The translations under genes were made by a program, and so were the position numbers. A stretch of 64,000 bases of DNA from Parelaphostrongylus tenuis (lineage: Eukaryota > Nematoda > Chromadorea > Rhabditida > Metastrongylidae). The DNA lies in contig JAHQIW010001271.1 of assembly GCA_019055375.1 (NCBI GenBank), positions 62,001 through 126,000 of the forward strand, written 5' to 3'. Under the pieces are notes generated by a model that did no database searches, had not been told where the DNA came from, and saw only the letters and a list, made by a program, of their open reading frames with translations. Shown here piece by piece: positions 1-10,145 of the stretch (position 1 is the first letter of the stretch; every line of letters begins with the position of its first letter).

Positions 1-1095
1 CCGCTCTGTCTCACTTTCATCGATCTGAAGAAAGCCTTTGATTCAGTGGAGAAAGAATCGGTTATAGAGGCTCTGGATAACCAGGGCGTCCCCACTCGGT
101 ACATAATGATCCTTTGTGAGCTATATAAATCACGATCAAAATTTCTCCATTCTACAACAATATCACCACCGACGTAAGAAGAGCGGTTTGACAAGGCGAT
201 ACAATTTCGCAGAATTTGATCACTACCACCCTCCAGAACACGCGAACATCAGAATGGGAGGAAATGGGAGTGAAAATTGACGGTCGACAATTAAACCATC
301 TTCGCTTTGCTGACGATATCTTCTCATAACACCAAACATCAGCCAAGCGGAACGAATGCTGACCGATTTCGATAGCGCCTGTGGAAAGATTGGTCTTCAA
401 CTCTAATGCCCCATTCACGCTCAACGGAACGACAATCTCCGAATGCTCCAGTCACGTCTATCTAGGTCGTGAAATTAACATGATGAACGACCTAGCTCCA
501 GAGTTGTGCAGGGGGAAACGAGCGGCTTGGGGAACGTTTGAGATCATCGAAGATGTAGTGAAGAGGACAAAGAACATCCGACTCCGTGCCCACCTTTTCG
601 ACTCGACAATTATCCCTGACCTAACGTATGCAGCAGAAACCTGGTCGCTATGTAAGCAGGATGAAAGATCACTTGCCGTTATCGAACGAGCAGTCGAAAG
701 GTCGATGCTAGGAGTATCCCGTATCTCGCAAATGAGAGAAAGGATCCAAAGTTCCGACCTACGTCAACGATCGAAAATCAGAGACGCCGTTCTACACGCC
801 AGGATATTGAAAATTAGGTGGGCCGGACACATGATGCGCTTCAACGACAACCGATGGACGAGAGCCGTTACCGACTGGATTCCTCGGGACGTCAAGCGCT
901 CTAAAGGAATACCACTGACCCGTTGGTCCGATTTCTTCACGAAAGCGATAGAAGAAAGATATGATGCTCAGCGAATCCCTAGAGCGAGGAGGACCCACTG
1001 GGCTACTCTTGCACGCGATAGTGAAAAATGGAAGAGTTGCTGGTACCCGCTCGAGTCACTCGACGATCAACGGGACGACAGGTGATACAGGTGAT
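1..1095 (+). mobile_element. RTE-type non-LTR retrotransposon, 3' part, decayed
   Basis: This is the 3' half of an endonuclease-reverse transcriptase element cut by the left edge. Frame 1 opens with the RT motif FIDLKKAFDSV (about 17-50). The FADD box appears as LRFADDI near 300-322, in a different frame, so at least one frameshift separates them. From 381 to 1085 an intact frame carries the C-terminal region of the RT: a VYLGR motif, AAETWSL, a LKIRWAGHMMRF block and a terminal DDQRDDR. These are typical of abundant nematode RTE copies. The 3' end shows short repeats (ACAGGTGAT twice) near 1078-1095, as RTE tails do. Earlier frames contain stops, so the copy is dead. The 3' 300 bp are closely repeated at 11094-11400 and, inverted, at 27410-27800. 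Confidence 0.88.
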
Positions 1096-1162
1096 CAACG
1101 ATGATGTGATCTGGGATCCGTGTCTAAAACTCACAAGAAACTCACGATTCTATCTCTTTCAG

Positions 1163-1345
1163 GTCAATGTATTGGCACCAGACTTGCAAGAGAGGAAAGC
1201 AGCACTGATTTGATAGATCGGCAAGTTATCACGAGCCAATGTAAAGCTTAGATATACATCTAATCATCTCAAACTATACTAGATGAACAATTGCATGGCG
1301 CACCCTTCAGAAAATTCATTAACACCGAGATCTTTTTTATGCTAT
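1163..1345 (+). repeat. SINE-A copy, 5' truncated
   Basis: Matches the body and tail of the SINE-A family (GGTACCAGACTTG-like start, then the conserved ATGCATGG-CGCA-CCCT segment near the 3' end) but lacks the tRNA-like head. It begins about 70 bases after the end of the RTE fragment. Confidence 0.6.
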
Positions 1346-1526
1346 CGTGGCGAATCACAAAACATTATGCTAAGCTCCAGAGTCAACATCATTGGAAAAT
1401 TTTCTCCCTTCAAGATTCAGAAAAACACACATCAGACACGAAACATACATAGAAGGATCACGTAGTGATCAGCGCGATTGTCGAAATTAGTAACTGTTGG
1501 GAACTATGGGATATAAACGAAAATAC

Positions 1527-2734
1527 CTCCTTGACTCTGTTTTGTAGCTGTACTATAGAAGGCACCGGATTATCTTCGACGTTTTTCTTTCGTAATTCGT
1601 TCAACTCCTTTACCAACTTCTCGTTTTGAACCTTAAAAAAAAAATTGAAAATCGAACAGAACAGCGAAGTGCAAAATGCAAAAACGTACTTGCAACATGT
1701 CCACCGCTGTTAAAGCACTTGAAACATCTTGTTGAGCCTTGGCGATGAGTTCACTCTTTTCGTCTCTGAGAGGCTGCTATAAATACACATCACTTTAAGC
1801 GACCTTTCAAATTTGGAGTTCAAAAAATACTTGGTCCTCATATATTTCAACAAAAACAGTACCTCAACAACTGCATAGATATTAGCAGTTCGATTTTTGT
1901 AAAAAAACATCAAAGGAAAAACAAAAATAACAATAACTTCACTTCTATTTTCGATTTCAACCTGTCATTATCGTCTATAATACTACCGCCAAAATAGCTC
2001 GCGATCGGGTTTTCATCATCATAAAGTAAGCTATACAGGATAAGAGGCGCATGTGGGTCAGTCGTTGGATGCGCTCTGGGTCGCACAGAAGGTCGATGGT
2101 TCGATCTCGCGCTCATGGCCTACCTAGCCATTCATCCCCCCGGGGTCGGTAATTTGGTACCAGATCGGGTTCAGACTTGTCTCGTAGGATAAGCGGCAGT
2201 GACTCCATGGAGCGGGAGGCTATTGTGGGTCATTATAAAGTTCAGATATGCATATAGTTATCAAAGTTAAAAATATAAAGTAAATGCATGGTGCATCCTT
2301 CAGGCATTGACTGACGCCAGAAGCTTTATTCTTATTTATATAGGTTAGTGAGAGAAGAAATGGAATAAAAATTACTATGAACTGAAAATAGGAAAAAGAA
2401 ATAAGAACAAGAATAAGCAAGAACTGCTAGATTAGTATGTTACTAAAAATACTAGAAATTACTGAGGCCAATTGAGGAGCATTAGGTACTATTATCCAGC
2501 ACAGACCGCTCATATCTATGGAATTTTAGGGTACTTCCTTGACAACATACGTATTTGTATGGTCTTCCACGAAAAGAAGACCAAAATGAACACTTCAAAA
2601 AATCTATACCTTACTGGAATCCGAGTCCCGAAGTAATTCAATTTGACTATTACGCATCTCCAACTTTTGTAGAAGACAGTCTATCATTACATCTTGCTTC
2701 TCAACCAATTCAAGCAGCTCCTCGGCAGATGGCT
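1527..2734 (-). CDS. Coiled-coil protein, three internal exons
   Basis: Three exons in the order of transcription are 2734-2610, 1776-1690 and 1631-1527. Each has an AG acceptor (TATTTCAG, TTTATAG, TTTTTAAG) and a GT donor (G|GTATAG, A|GTACGT, G|GTATTT). The phases agree: exon one enters needing one base and leaves in phase 0, and the next two are 29 and 35 codons in phase 0. The peptide is rich in E, K, Q and L with heptad spacing, for example EELLELVEKQDVMID, EKSELIAKAQQDVSS and NEKLVKELNELRKK, so it should form a coiled coil. I do not recognise the family; a golgin or other membrane tether is only a guess. No stop codon or later exon was found between 1527 and the left edge, where an RTE and a SINE sit. 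The gene therefore continues off the window or is truncated. The 833-base intron holds a SINE-A copy. Confidence 0.72.
2042..2336 (+). repeat. SINE-A copy
   Basis: Full-length tRNA-derived SINE with a degenerate A box (GTGGGTCAGTCGTTGGATGC) and a B box (GGTTCGATCTC at about 2097). The shared body follows (GGTCGGTAATTTGGTACCAG), then the tail ending in GCTTTATTCTTAT. It lies inside an intron of the coiled-coil gene, antisense to it. Confidence 0.8.
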
Positions 2735-2828
2735 CTGAAATATTACAATGAATTCGAAGTTAACCAGATAGTATAGCCAAGACAAACTAAAAGGCTCTTG
2801 CTGTTAGCCTCATGATAACAAAAAATGG

Positions 2829-3122
2829 AGCTCTCGGCTTTGTCAATCCCTCAAAGATTCGTGCGCCATGCATTCGTTTTCATCTAGCATCGTTTGAGGT
2901 TACTGAATGCATATTTGGCCTTTACATTAACTCGCAGTGGCTTTTAGATGCATCAGGTCAGTGCTGCTATCCTCCAGAGAATTCTGCTGTGAATTTGCCA
3001 ACTCCGGAGAGAAGATGGCAGGCCTGGTGAGCTTTGATCGCGATATCAAACCATCGACCAACGATTGATCGCCAATTTTGTGCCCCAGAGAGCCTATAAC
3101 CATTGTGCCACACTCGCTCTAG
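2829..3122 (-). repeat. SINE-A copy
   Basis: The tail starts at GCTCTCGGC near 2829. The tRNA-like head (TGGCACAATGGTTATAGG when read on the minus strand) ends near 3120. It lies between the candidate exon at 3198-3287 and the exon at 2610-2734. Confidence 0.72.
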
Positions 3123-3197
3123 CCCAAAGACAAACCGAGAGAGATGTGTAGCTTCATGAACTTGATCTAGATTACACCATCCATCATGACGACTTAC

Positions 3198-3287
3198 GGT
3201 GTGGATCAACACTTCAATTCGTTTCCTCGCTTCCACGGATCCTTCATAGAAGTCCTCGAACATTTGAAGTGTTGTTTTGACTGCTAC
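3198..3287 (-). CDS. Candidate exon, possibly of the coiled-coil gene
   Basis: A 90-base segment flanked by a good acceptor (ATCCTCAG|G) and a canonical donor (C|GTAAGT). One frame only is open and gives 30 residues, including TTLQMFEDFYEGSVEARKR. It lies upstream of the three coiled-coil exons on the same strand. It leaves in phase 0, whereas the next known exon (2734-2610) needs a preceding phase-1 exon, so an exon is missing between them or it belongs to another gene. A 31-base piece bounded by AG and GT near 3140-3166 would repair the phase but implies an implausibly short intron. No family is recognised. Confidence 0.5.
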
Positions 3288-3537
3288 CTGAGGATTTCGC
3301 CTTCTTCACAAATGCCTTAGAATGCTAGTTAGAACAATTCTCCCTGCGATCTTGGAAGTAGCCGAACTATGACGCTCCTTAAGACGTTCGTTGAATGGTC
3401 GCAAAAGGGTGTTGGGGACGAAGATCGAACCAGCGGCCTGCTTATCATTACATCACATTAATACGACTAGCGCCGATGATGTATGATATCGAGTGTCATG
3501 AAACTAATTTCACATTGGAAAATAGTAATAAAATTAG

Positions 3538-3830
3538 CGCATGTGACGTAATGGTTAGAGGGTACTCTGCGTCACACACTAGGTCAATGGTTCGCTCTCG
3601 CGCTCATGGTTCACCAAGCCGCGTTCCCTCCGGGGTCTGTGAATCGGTACCAGACTGGTCTCAAAATTGCCTAGAAGGAAGCAGCACTGACTCGATACAG
3701 CGGGAGGCCAGTGCGAATTATTGTAAGGCCAGATATTCCTTCAATCACCTCAAACGATGTTAAAAATTGAAGACAAATGCATGTCGCACTCCTCAAGGAT
3801 TGATCAACGCCGAGAATTATCATTTCAGCT
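3538..3830 (+). repeat. SINE-A copy
   Basis: Full copy. The A-box region is GTGACGTAATGGTTAGAGG at about 3543, with a B-box GGTTCGCTCTC near 3590, then a GGTACCAGACTGG body and a tail ending at CGCCGAGAATTATC. Confidence 0.82.
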
Positions 3831-3934
3831 TCAACAAAAATATGGCTAGTAAATTGAAAATCAATTAGAACACAATGTAAAACTACAACTATGTCATAAT
3901 TAGTTATAAGAAAATCGAGAAAACTTATCCTGAT

Positions 3935-4080
3935 TAGTTGGCGCGAGGTTGGTAAACTACTCGTAGAAATTCGGTTGATAGGCTACATACGTCTCCAGGC
4001 TCTGAAGAAGAGCAGAAGAGGGTCGCCGAAACGTCAGCCGAATCTACGACTAATTTGCCAACCTCGCGTCAGCTAATCAC
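3935..4080 (+). repeat. Inverted repeat enclosing a hammerhead-like core (type B)
   Basis: The left arm (about 3935-3980) and right arm (about 4036-4080) are near-perfect reverse complements. Both contain GCGAGGTTGG as seen on one strand, and CGTAGA and TTCGG in matching order. Between them, 3998-4039 reads GGCT, CTGAAGA, about 19 bases, GAAA, CGTC, AGCC. GGCT/AGCC forms helix I and CTGANGA plus GAAA are the two invariant hammerhead strands. In this copy the intervening bases pair poorly and three extra bases (GCC) precede GAAA, so activity is doubtful. Confidence 0.5.
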
Positions 4081-4224
4081 TATTACTAGGTTATTTCATA
4101 AGTTTGATTACGAGAGCAATAATTTATAATAATAATAGGCGAATCTATTAACCAGAAATAATTATAACTGCACGACTTCGGTACCGTTCGATTGCACATT
4201 TTCATGTGAACATTTTGCTAAACA

Positions 4225-4740
4225 ACTTACCTATATTTGTTCCAAGATAGAGCTGCCTTGGGAAAAAATTTGCCTGCTACTCATGCACGAATAGCGCGTA
4301 GGGGAACATGCTAATGTAGCGTGCGCAAGATTAATAGTTCAGGGGGCAACAATACGATTGCAGAAAGAACGGCTAAGAAGTGGTTCACGAAATTCAAAAC
4401 TGGAGAGAATAGTCCGAAGGATCAGCCGCGCTCTTGCCATTTCAGAAAGCTAAGACAGAAAGAAAGACAGCAAACTAGGTTAATCTTGCGCGCTGCTTTA
4501 CTATCATTCTCCCCTACGCGCTATTTGTGCATGACTAGCAAATGAATTGTTCCCACGACAGCTCCAACTGAAAGGAAGTACAGGCACACTGTATACCAAA
4601 ATCTCCGCAAGAAAATGCGCAACTGAACGGTACCAAAATCGCGCAATTCAATTCTGGTTTGAAAATTTGCTGTTTATCCTCCACCGTCAAAAGTTATGAA
4701 AAGACCTAAGGATAAAACACTCACCACTCTTCCCATCGTC
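4225..4740 (+). mobile_element. mariner-type transposase remnant, N-terminal part
   Basis: The frame from about 4321 reads GGNNTIAERTAKKWFTKFK followed by TGENSPKDQPRS. This is the second helix-turn-helix of mariner transposases (usual form ERTxxxWFxKFRxGDxSLEDxPRSGRP). The preceding stretch contains a stop at about 4315, and the following DNA keeps only traces such as LRKKMRN near 4600. No catalytic Asp block is visible. It is a dead fragment, transcribed in the same direction as the RTE at the left edge. Confidence 0.72.
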
Positions 4741-4854
4741 CATTCACAGAGATTTCACTTGCTGAAACACTAGCATCAATCAATAAGATGATTCCTTGCT
4801 TAGGAGGTACTAAGAATTGTCCTATGGGGATGAGTAATTTGCAAAAGTTTGAAC

Positions 4855-4925
4855 CTCGGACGGAATCGAACACGCATCTCACCTTTCTGAGTGACGTGCG
4901 CTAACCTATTGCGCCACCTAGGTTC
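4855..4925 (-). repeat. tRNA-like sequence, probably a SINE-B head
   Basis: Read on the minus strand it has an A box (GGTGGCGCAATAGGTTAGCGC) and, about 30 bases on, a B box (GTGTTCGATTCC). The T stem does not pair and no clean acceptor stem exists, so it is not a working tRNA gene. Confidence 0.5.
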
Positions 4926-5188
4926 CTAACCTATCCTTCCTTCCGCGATACAAATACAAAGTATCAATTACTAGGTGGTAAGCAAAATGAGCACCTAAGT
5001 CTTTGAATCTTGGAATACCTTTTATTTCCAAATTTCAAAAGATTTAGTAATATGCTGGGCTGACAAGTAAATCAAGCGACATCATATAAACAAATTTATA
5101 GAAATTCTCACTCTAGAACTTGTTAATCAGTCAGAAATCTTTTTATTTGACTGCCACTTGCAGTGGTATGATGTTATGTTATACCCAA

Positions 5189-5360
5189 TAATGTGAAGTG
5201 CTGTGTAAAAACATTTTCGTCAGCCGGGATTCGAACACAGATCTCACTCTTTCCGGTAGCGTATGCTAACCGTTGCACTACCGACGGAAAGAGAGAGATC
5301 TGGGTTCGAATCCCGGCTGACGAAAATGTTTTTGCACAGCACTCCGCATTATTGGGTAAA
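5189..5360. repeat. Inverted pair of SINE-B arms around a tRNA-like A box
   Basis: Arms of about 75 bases (5189-5264 and 5286-5360) are over 90 percent reverse-complementary. Each reads from ACCCAATAAT through TCGTCAGCCGGGATTCGAA to CTTTCCG. The spacer of about 20 bases holds the A-box region (GCAACGGTTAGCATACGC on the minus strand). The minus reading gives an A box and a B box (GTTCGAATCCC), so one complete tRNA-like head is fused to an inverted second tail. Confidence 0.78.
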
Positions 5361-5399
5361 ACTTGATACTTCAGAAATACACTTGACTACCAAAACCTA

Positions 5400-5697
5400 G
5401 AAGAAGCTTCAGGCGTTGATCAATCCCTGAGGGATGCGCCATGCATTCGACTTCAATTTTTAACTTCGTTTGAGGTGATTGAATGCATATCTGACCTTTA
5501 CAATGACTCGCGGTGGCCTCCCGCTGATCCGAGTCACTGCTGCTTATCCTCCCTGAAGAGTCTGAGACCTGTCTGTACCAATTTACCGACCCCGGAGGGA
5601 TGGTTGGCTTGGTGAGACATAAGCCCAAGATCGAACCACGGACATTGTGTGCGACGCAGAGCACCTCCAACCACTGCGCCACAAGCGCTCTTTACCA
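5400..5697 (-). repeat. SINE-A copy
   Basis: Nearly consensus copy: the tail starts at the CAGGCGTTGATCAATCCCTG region, and the head ends in the minus-strand A box (TGGCGCAGTGGTTGGAGG) near 5685. The B box is TGGTTCGATCTTG on the minus strand. Confidence 0.88.
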
Positions 5698-5699
5698 TC

Positions 5700-6190
5700 A
5701 AACAAGGCAATTTAGGATACAGTACAATCTTCGTGACTACCTACACCGAAAAAAAAACACGGACACTCGTGGGGAACACAAACGCTGGGAAGTGAGGCGC
5801 CTGCAGAATCTTCCGGATGCAGAGCACCCAATTCAATATTTTGTGATTGTTTTCGCATGCATAAACCAGAAATAGCCCAGCTAAGGTCTCTCCATATCTC
5901 ACTTCACCATTTACTGGCAATTAAACCCCCTTCAATGACGACAAAAATCCAGATTTAATCAGAAAATCACAGCATTCTCATTATGAAGCGTTGCGCTTGT
6001 CGCGTGGCCCCGTGAGGTATCAACGCGGGATAAACGGATAAAACAAGGTTAAAATAAGCCAAGTTCCATCGCAACGTGTGGAAGGGGTCGCTGCGCCGAG
6101 GACACCTCCACACTTTTAGATCAAACACACTAGCCTGCAACCGACAGTGTTTGGACCTCCCAACCCCTTTTCCGTACCAGAAACCTACAT
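5700..6190. other. No gene seen
   Basis: Spacer between two SINE-A copies. It contains a GC-richer block (about 5990-6170) with GTGGAAGGGGTCGC and other repeat-like words, but no exon with matching splice sites and no known element that I can support. Confidence 0.4.
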
Positions 6191-6192
6191 AT

Positions 6193-6471
6193 AAAGGATA
6201 AAGTCACGGAGCTAATTAATCCTTGAGGGATGAACCATGCATTCGACTTCATCAAATATCGTTAGAGGAGATTGAATATATATTTAGTCATTATAATGGC
6301 CCGCGGTAACCTATCTATTAAACAGGTCACTATTGCTATACTCCAAGACGAGTCTGGTGCCAATTTGCTGACCCCACAGAGATGGAAGGTTTGGGGAGTT
6401 GAGTGCGGGATCGAACCATCGACATGTGTTTCGCAAAGAACCTCTAGCCACTAAGCTACATGAAACCTGTT
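6193..6471 (-). repeat. SINE-A copy, diverged
   Basis: Begins with the AAAGGATAAAG tail seen in other copies, has the ATGCATTCGACTTCAT body, and ends in a head reading GTAGCTTAGTGGCTAGAGG on the minus strand, with B box TGGTTCGATCCCG. Confidence 0.8.
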
Positions 6472-6624
6472 CTTCAACATACCAAGTAGATTTCTTCAGC
6501 ACTATCAATGTAGTATTCTTCCTCTGTGGAAGTTTCGTCACCGGTTAGAGCAACGCTTCAAATTACACAAAAATACAGCGTGTAAAAATGGCTTCAATTC
6601 GGTGATGAAGGAACAAATGAAAAA

Positions 6625-7035
6625 TCGCTCTTGTTCTCTGGACAGAAACTTTTCATAGAAGTGTTAGTAGCCATTCGAAAGCAGAGAATTTATGCTCCAG
6701 TCCCACGTCGCCGATTTTTCAGCCATCAGTTTACAACGTTGTAAAATCCAAATTAAATCTAGCCTCAGACGGGCATATTTCCACCCGGACAGAGCTTTTT
6801 CTTTGGACTACTAGTAGTCATTCGACAGCGTAACGGCGGCTGATTCGAACGTTATGTTTATATCCTGAAAATACCGCCTCTCTGCAACACAGTAGGTAAA
6901 TCTCCCTCCGTAGCAACGTGCAAAAATGTTTTTTCGAAAAACCGGCGAGGTGGGCTATAGCTTGAAGTCTTAGCTTTCAAATTTTTACCAGCACTACTAT
7001 GAAAAGTTCCTGTCCAGCGAATGAGGTCGGTTTGT
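6625..7035. repeat. Foldback element, about 410 bp
   Basis: The left end (CTCTGGACAGAAACTTTTCAT, then GAAGTGTTAGTAG) is the reverse complement of the right end (ACTACTATGAAAAGTTCCTG then TCCAGCG). Complementarity continues inward past a TCGCCGATTTTTC block on the left and GAAAAACCGGCGA on the right. A related, longer copy lies at 21225-21980. No coding capacity was found, so it fits a MITE or foldback transposon. Confidence 0.68.
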
Positions 7036-7128
7036 CCCCTCGTAACCATAAGGAAGCTAAAAATAGAATATTCGCATAGCATACGGATTTCAAAGCACAT
7101 ACAGTGCAGTGGTTCTTCACCTACACCA

Positions 7129-7186
7129 CACGTGTGGTTATCGGCCCAACCCACGACACGTGTGGTTATCTGCTCAACCCACGACA
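7129..7186. repeat. Two-copy tandem repeat, 28-bp unit
   Basis: The unit CACGTGTGGTTATC plus about 14 bases ending in CCCACGA occurs twice in a row, with two internal differences. Confidence 0.75.
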
Positions 7187-7345
7187 AGGGTTCCCCAAGC
7201 CCTCCATTCTTCCAGGGTCGGCAAACTGATGCCATTCATGCCTAAAATAACTAATGGCACTGACACTGTAACCTCTTCAGTGATTTATCCCACTGCGCGG
7301 ATCCCAGTACTTCTAGTACCTAATTCCTTTTTCTTTTTTACTTGA

Positions 7346-7522
7346 ACGTCGTAGAATTTTGATTGGGCGCATTTCCTTGCAATCTCGGGGACAGCTTGGC
7401 TGTGACGTCACACATAAGGCGTTCGTTGTTAACTGCCGGAGAATGTTGAGGGATGGGGTTCGGCCCCATGCGCGCCGCAACGAACGCCACTACCGCTCGG
7501 CCACGTCCCCCAACTCCTAGAA
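7346..7522 (-). repeat. SINE-C copy
   Basis: The minus-strand head (GACGTGGCCGAGCGGTAGTGG) matches the A box of tRNA-Ser/Leu genes and is followed by a degenerate B-box region (GGCCGAACCCCATCC). The body contains GACGTCACAGCCAAGCTGTC and AGATTGCAAGGAAATGCGC, and ends at CTACGACGTTCAAG. The body closely matches 16547-16738 on the other strand. Confidence 0.78.
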
Positions 7523-7869
7523 TGCCAGCTACACTGGTATGATGCCTGGCCATCAATTCTTGTCAGCTTATAGCCCATACTTGTATTCATTCCTATCTAA
7601 CGATAGTATTAATTGAATTAAATGAATAACGCATCCATCACGGACGGATGGAAGCTTATGCTTCAAAGCAAACGTACCTTTGTGCTACTTTCGACTCCTT
7701 TGTTAGCTTCTAATCAGCATAGCAGAATACCCAAAGCAGTGATTCCACACTATGATTAATGTGTACATCTAACCGGTTGACTTCCGGGGACCCACGAAGG
7801 CGGACACCCCCAGCGTGGATCTGCAGAAGTCAAGCGTTCCTCAGGCAGGTCACGCCTCTACTAATTCGA

Positions 7870-8012
7870 TTGTATCTAAAACTCTTGAGTGATGTGCAAA
7901 GCGTTAAACGTCGGACAGGACTTGAACCAGCATTTCACCTCTTCCCCGCCTATGCTAACCACTGCACTAGCAACACTCCCTTTCTGCCGTCACTCTTTTC
8001 TCGACACAAATG
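7870..8012 (-). repeat. SINE-B copy
   Basis: The tail GAGTGATGTGCAAAGCG opens it. The minus-strand head reads TAGTGCAGTGGTTAGCATAG with a B box GGTTCAAGTCC. It abuts an oppositely oriented SINE-B at 8022. Confidence 0.72.
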
Positions 8013-8021
8013 TATGAGACC

Positions 8022-8140
8022 GTCACCTACCAACCGCTAGTGCAATGGTTCGCATGCATCCCTGGGAAGGCTGAAACGCGGGTTCAAATCCTCTCCGATG
8101 TTCAAAGTTTTCCACATCACTCAACATTATTGATACATTT
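8022..8140 (+). repeat. SINE-B copy
   Basis: The A box region GCTAGTGCAATGGTTCGCATG is followed by a B box (GGTTCAAATCC at about 8081) and the tail CACATCACTCAACATTATTG. With the 7870-8012 copy it makes an inverted pair with heads facing, like the pair at 5189-5360. Confidence 0.75.
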
Positions 8141-8465
8141 TGTAACATCACACCACCACAAAAAGCGGTTGGATAAAGTGAGATCTAAATCATTTCTACT
8201 TTAGGGATTCCTCGTCGTTCAAAGCCGACATGGGCTCAGTTTCTTCCGCAGAGTCGTTAAGTACCCAGACGCTACAACCATCTGACGAAGGTAGCGTGGT
8301 GTATGTAATCAGTTTAATCCTTTGTGAACGGCGGCCATTTTCGGGCGGTGGGTAGTTCTAAGCGCTACGAAGAACGGTAGGCGACGCGTTTTCCAACGAT
8401 TACTGGTAACTTTATAATAGAATTTAGATTGTTCTCGCCGCTGAAATGGGTTCTTACGTGACTAA

Positions 8466-8612
8466 GAGATTATAATCTGCCTCTGGAAAGAGATCTAAGA
8501 TACAACCTTCCTCGTAGTCTCAAGAGACTCAATGACTCTTGAGACCTCGAGGAAGGTTGAATAGCGTGCGCCCTTAGCTTAGATCTCCTTCCAGAAGCAG
8601 ATTTCGCAATGT
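8466..8612. repeat. Palindromic foldback element, about 140 bp
   Basis: Arms 8474-8526 and 8536-8604 are reverse complements over most of their length (AATCTGCCTCTGGAAAGAGA against the matching TCTCCTTCCAGAAGCAGATT). The inner hairpin is CAACCTTCCTCG/CGAGGAAGGTTG and CTCAAGAG/CTCTTGAG around a 9-base loop. There is an asymmetric insert of about 15 bases in the right arm. Confidence 0.82.
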
Positions 8613-8924
8613 CCGGGCAGAACCATGTAAGAGCAAAAATAGCTCGACGTAGTCATCGACATATTTCCTTGTTGATCGAAAGCAACACACAGTCAACCCT
8701 TGCCCATTCTTTGGAAGATCCCCAAAAAGCGGTCCACTTGTGAAGACTTTACCCAAACCAAATTCCTCAGATAAACATGAAAAAAAAGGCGGAAGAACCA
8801 TGCGGCAAACGTAATTGTAATTAGGACCATCTTCTTTGATATAAAGCGCCATAACCACAGGACTCTTGAGAAACACCTTCGCTGTGATATGTATCGCAAG
8901 AAAAATGATAGCATGACAGAATGC

Positions 8925-9025
8925 TCAGTAGTGCAGTGCTTAGCATGCGCACCGGGAAGAGTAGGACGCAGGCTCCACTTCCGCCTGAGCTCCAGAGTTT
9001 AGCATATCACTCAACATTATTGTAA
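8925..9025 (+). repeat. SINE-B copy, diverged
   Basis: A-box-like AGTAGTGCAGTGCTTAGCATG, a degraded B-box region, and the tail CATATCACTCAACATTATTG match the SINE-B at 8022-8140. Confidence 0.6.
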
Positions 9026-9404
9026 AGACCTAATCATTTCGTGAAGATTGCCTCTGACCTCACATGGAAGTAAACAAGGAAGAAAAACACCTAAGTATAG
9101 GTTTAATTTTCAGAAACGTGAATTTAAATAGGCACAGACGCTTTTCTCTTACATGAGATATTTAACGTTGGAACGCTGACGAAAGGAAATTTCACACAAC
9201 CATTAGAAGATATCGGCTTTACTCTCTACATATCACAATTACTGAAGATGAAACGACATACATTCCGGTCACACGGTATCAACTATATAAGACGAGAAAG
9301 AGACGAACTTGATAGCTTCATTTGGTTTCCATGTTGCACCATCTCGACACGAGTCCGCTACATACTTCAAACGTTAATCACTTGACACTTCCCCAACCAT
9401 GGAC

Positions 9405-9575
9405 CGTGGACCCAATACTCTGCGTCTCTAACCCCCAGCGTGTTAAATCTCACAACACCGTCTAACTCCCAGCGTGTTGTGTCTAACAGTGGCGTCTAAC
9501 AATGGCACGCTGGGGTGAGACGCCACTGTTAGACGCAAAACGCTCAGGGTTAGAGACGCAGAGGGCTGGGTCCTC
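9405..9575. repeat. Foldback repeat with internal iterations
   Basis: The outer arms pair GGACCC...CTCTGCGTCTCTAACCC with GGGTTAGAGACGCAGAGGGC...GGGTCC. The inner part repeats GCGTCTAAC and CCAGCGTG words and pairs AGTGGCGTCTAACA with a complementary copy. It could form a long imperfect hairpin. Confidence 0.75.
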
Positions 9576-9923
9576 CGAAAGAGTTAATAACATTGTCCAT
9601 AAAGATTATGCTGGTTTTCCAAGCGAACGAAAAGGAAATGGTAGATGGAAGAAAACAGAAAACTCGAAAAAAAAAAAACGGGATACTTTACTGGGACGGT
9701 ATCATATGAAGGACTTAATAATAGTCTATTGATGTTTTGTATACATATGAACTCATAATAATTTAGACTAATGTTGATTTGATAAACTGGATCGGAGCGA
9801 AGCCTATGGGTTTTCGTAAAAATATGAATTCTAACTCAAAATAATGCAGACTGGAAGGAGACTGGATCGAGGAAAAGTCGATGCGTTTTGTATACGATCA
9901 AATCAATTACACTTAAACTACTA

Positions 9924-9929
9924 TTTATT
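9924..9929 (-). promoter_or_regulatory. Possible poly(A) signal of the clathrin light chain gene
   Basis: AATAAA on the minus strand, about 217 bases downstream of the stop codon at 10146-10148. It is the first such hexamer noticed on that strand past the stop. Cleavage site not shown. Confidence 0.35.
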
Positions 9930-10145
9930 GGAAAAGAAAGAAACTGGACCGAATGATCCTACAGCTGGAATTGAGGGAACAATGTGAAGGCAAAGTGAAA
10001 TTTAGAAGAAAATTGCAGTCAATAAACACCGCCACACGAATCAACGCGAGCTTCCGGGTAAGCTACCTGAAATAGGTCACCTAAGTATGAAAACATTCCA
10101 GAAATCCCGGATAATTTACACCAAATGCTCGAACAAAACTCAAAC

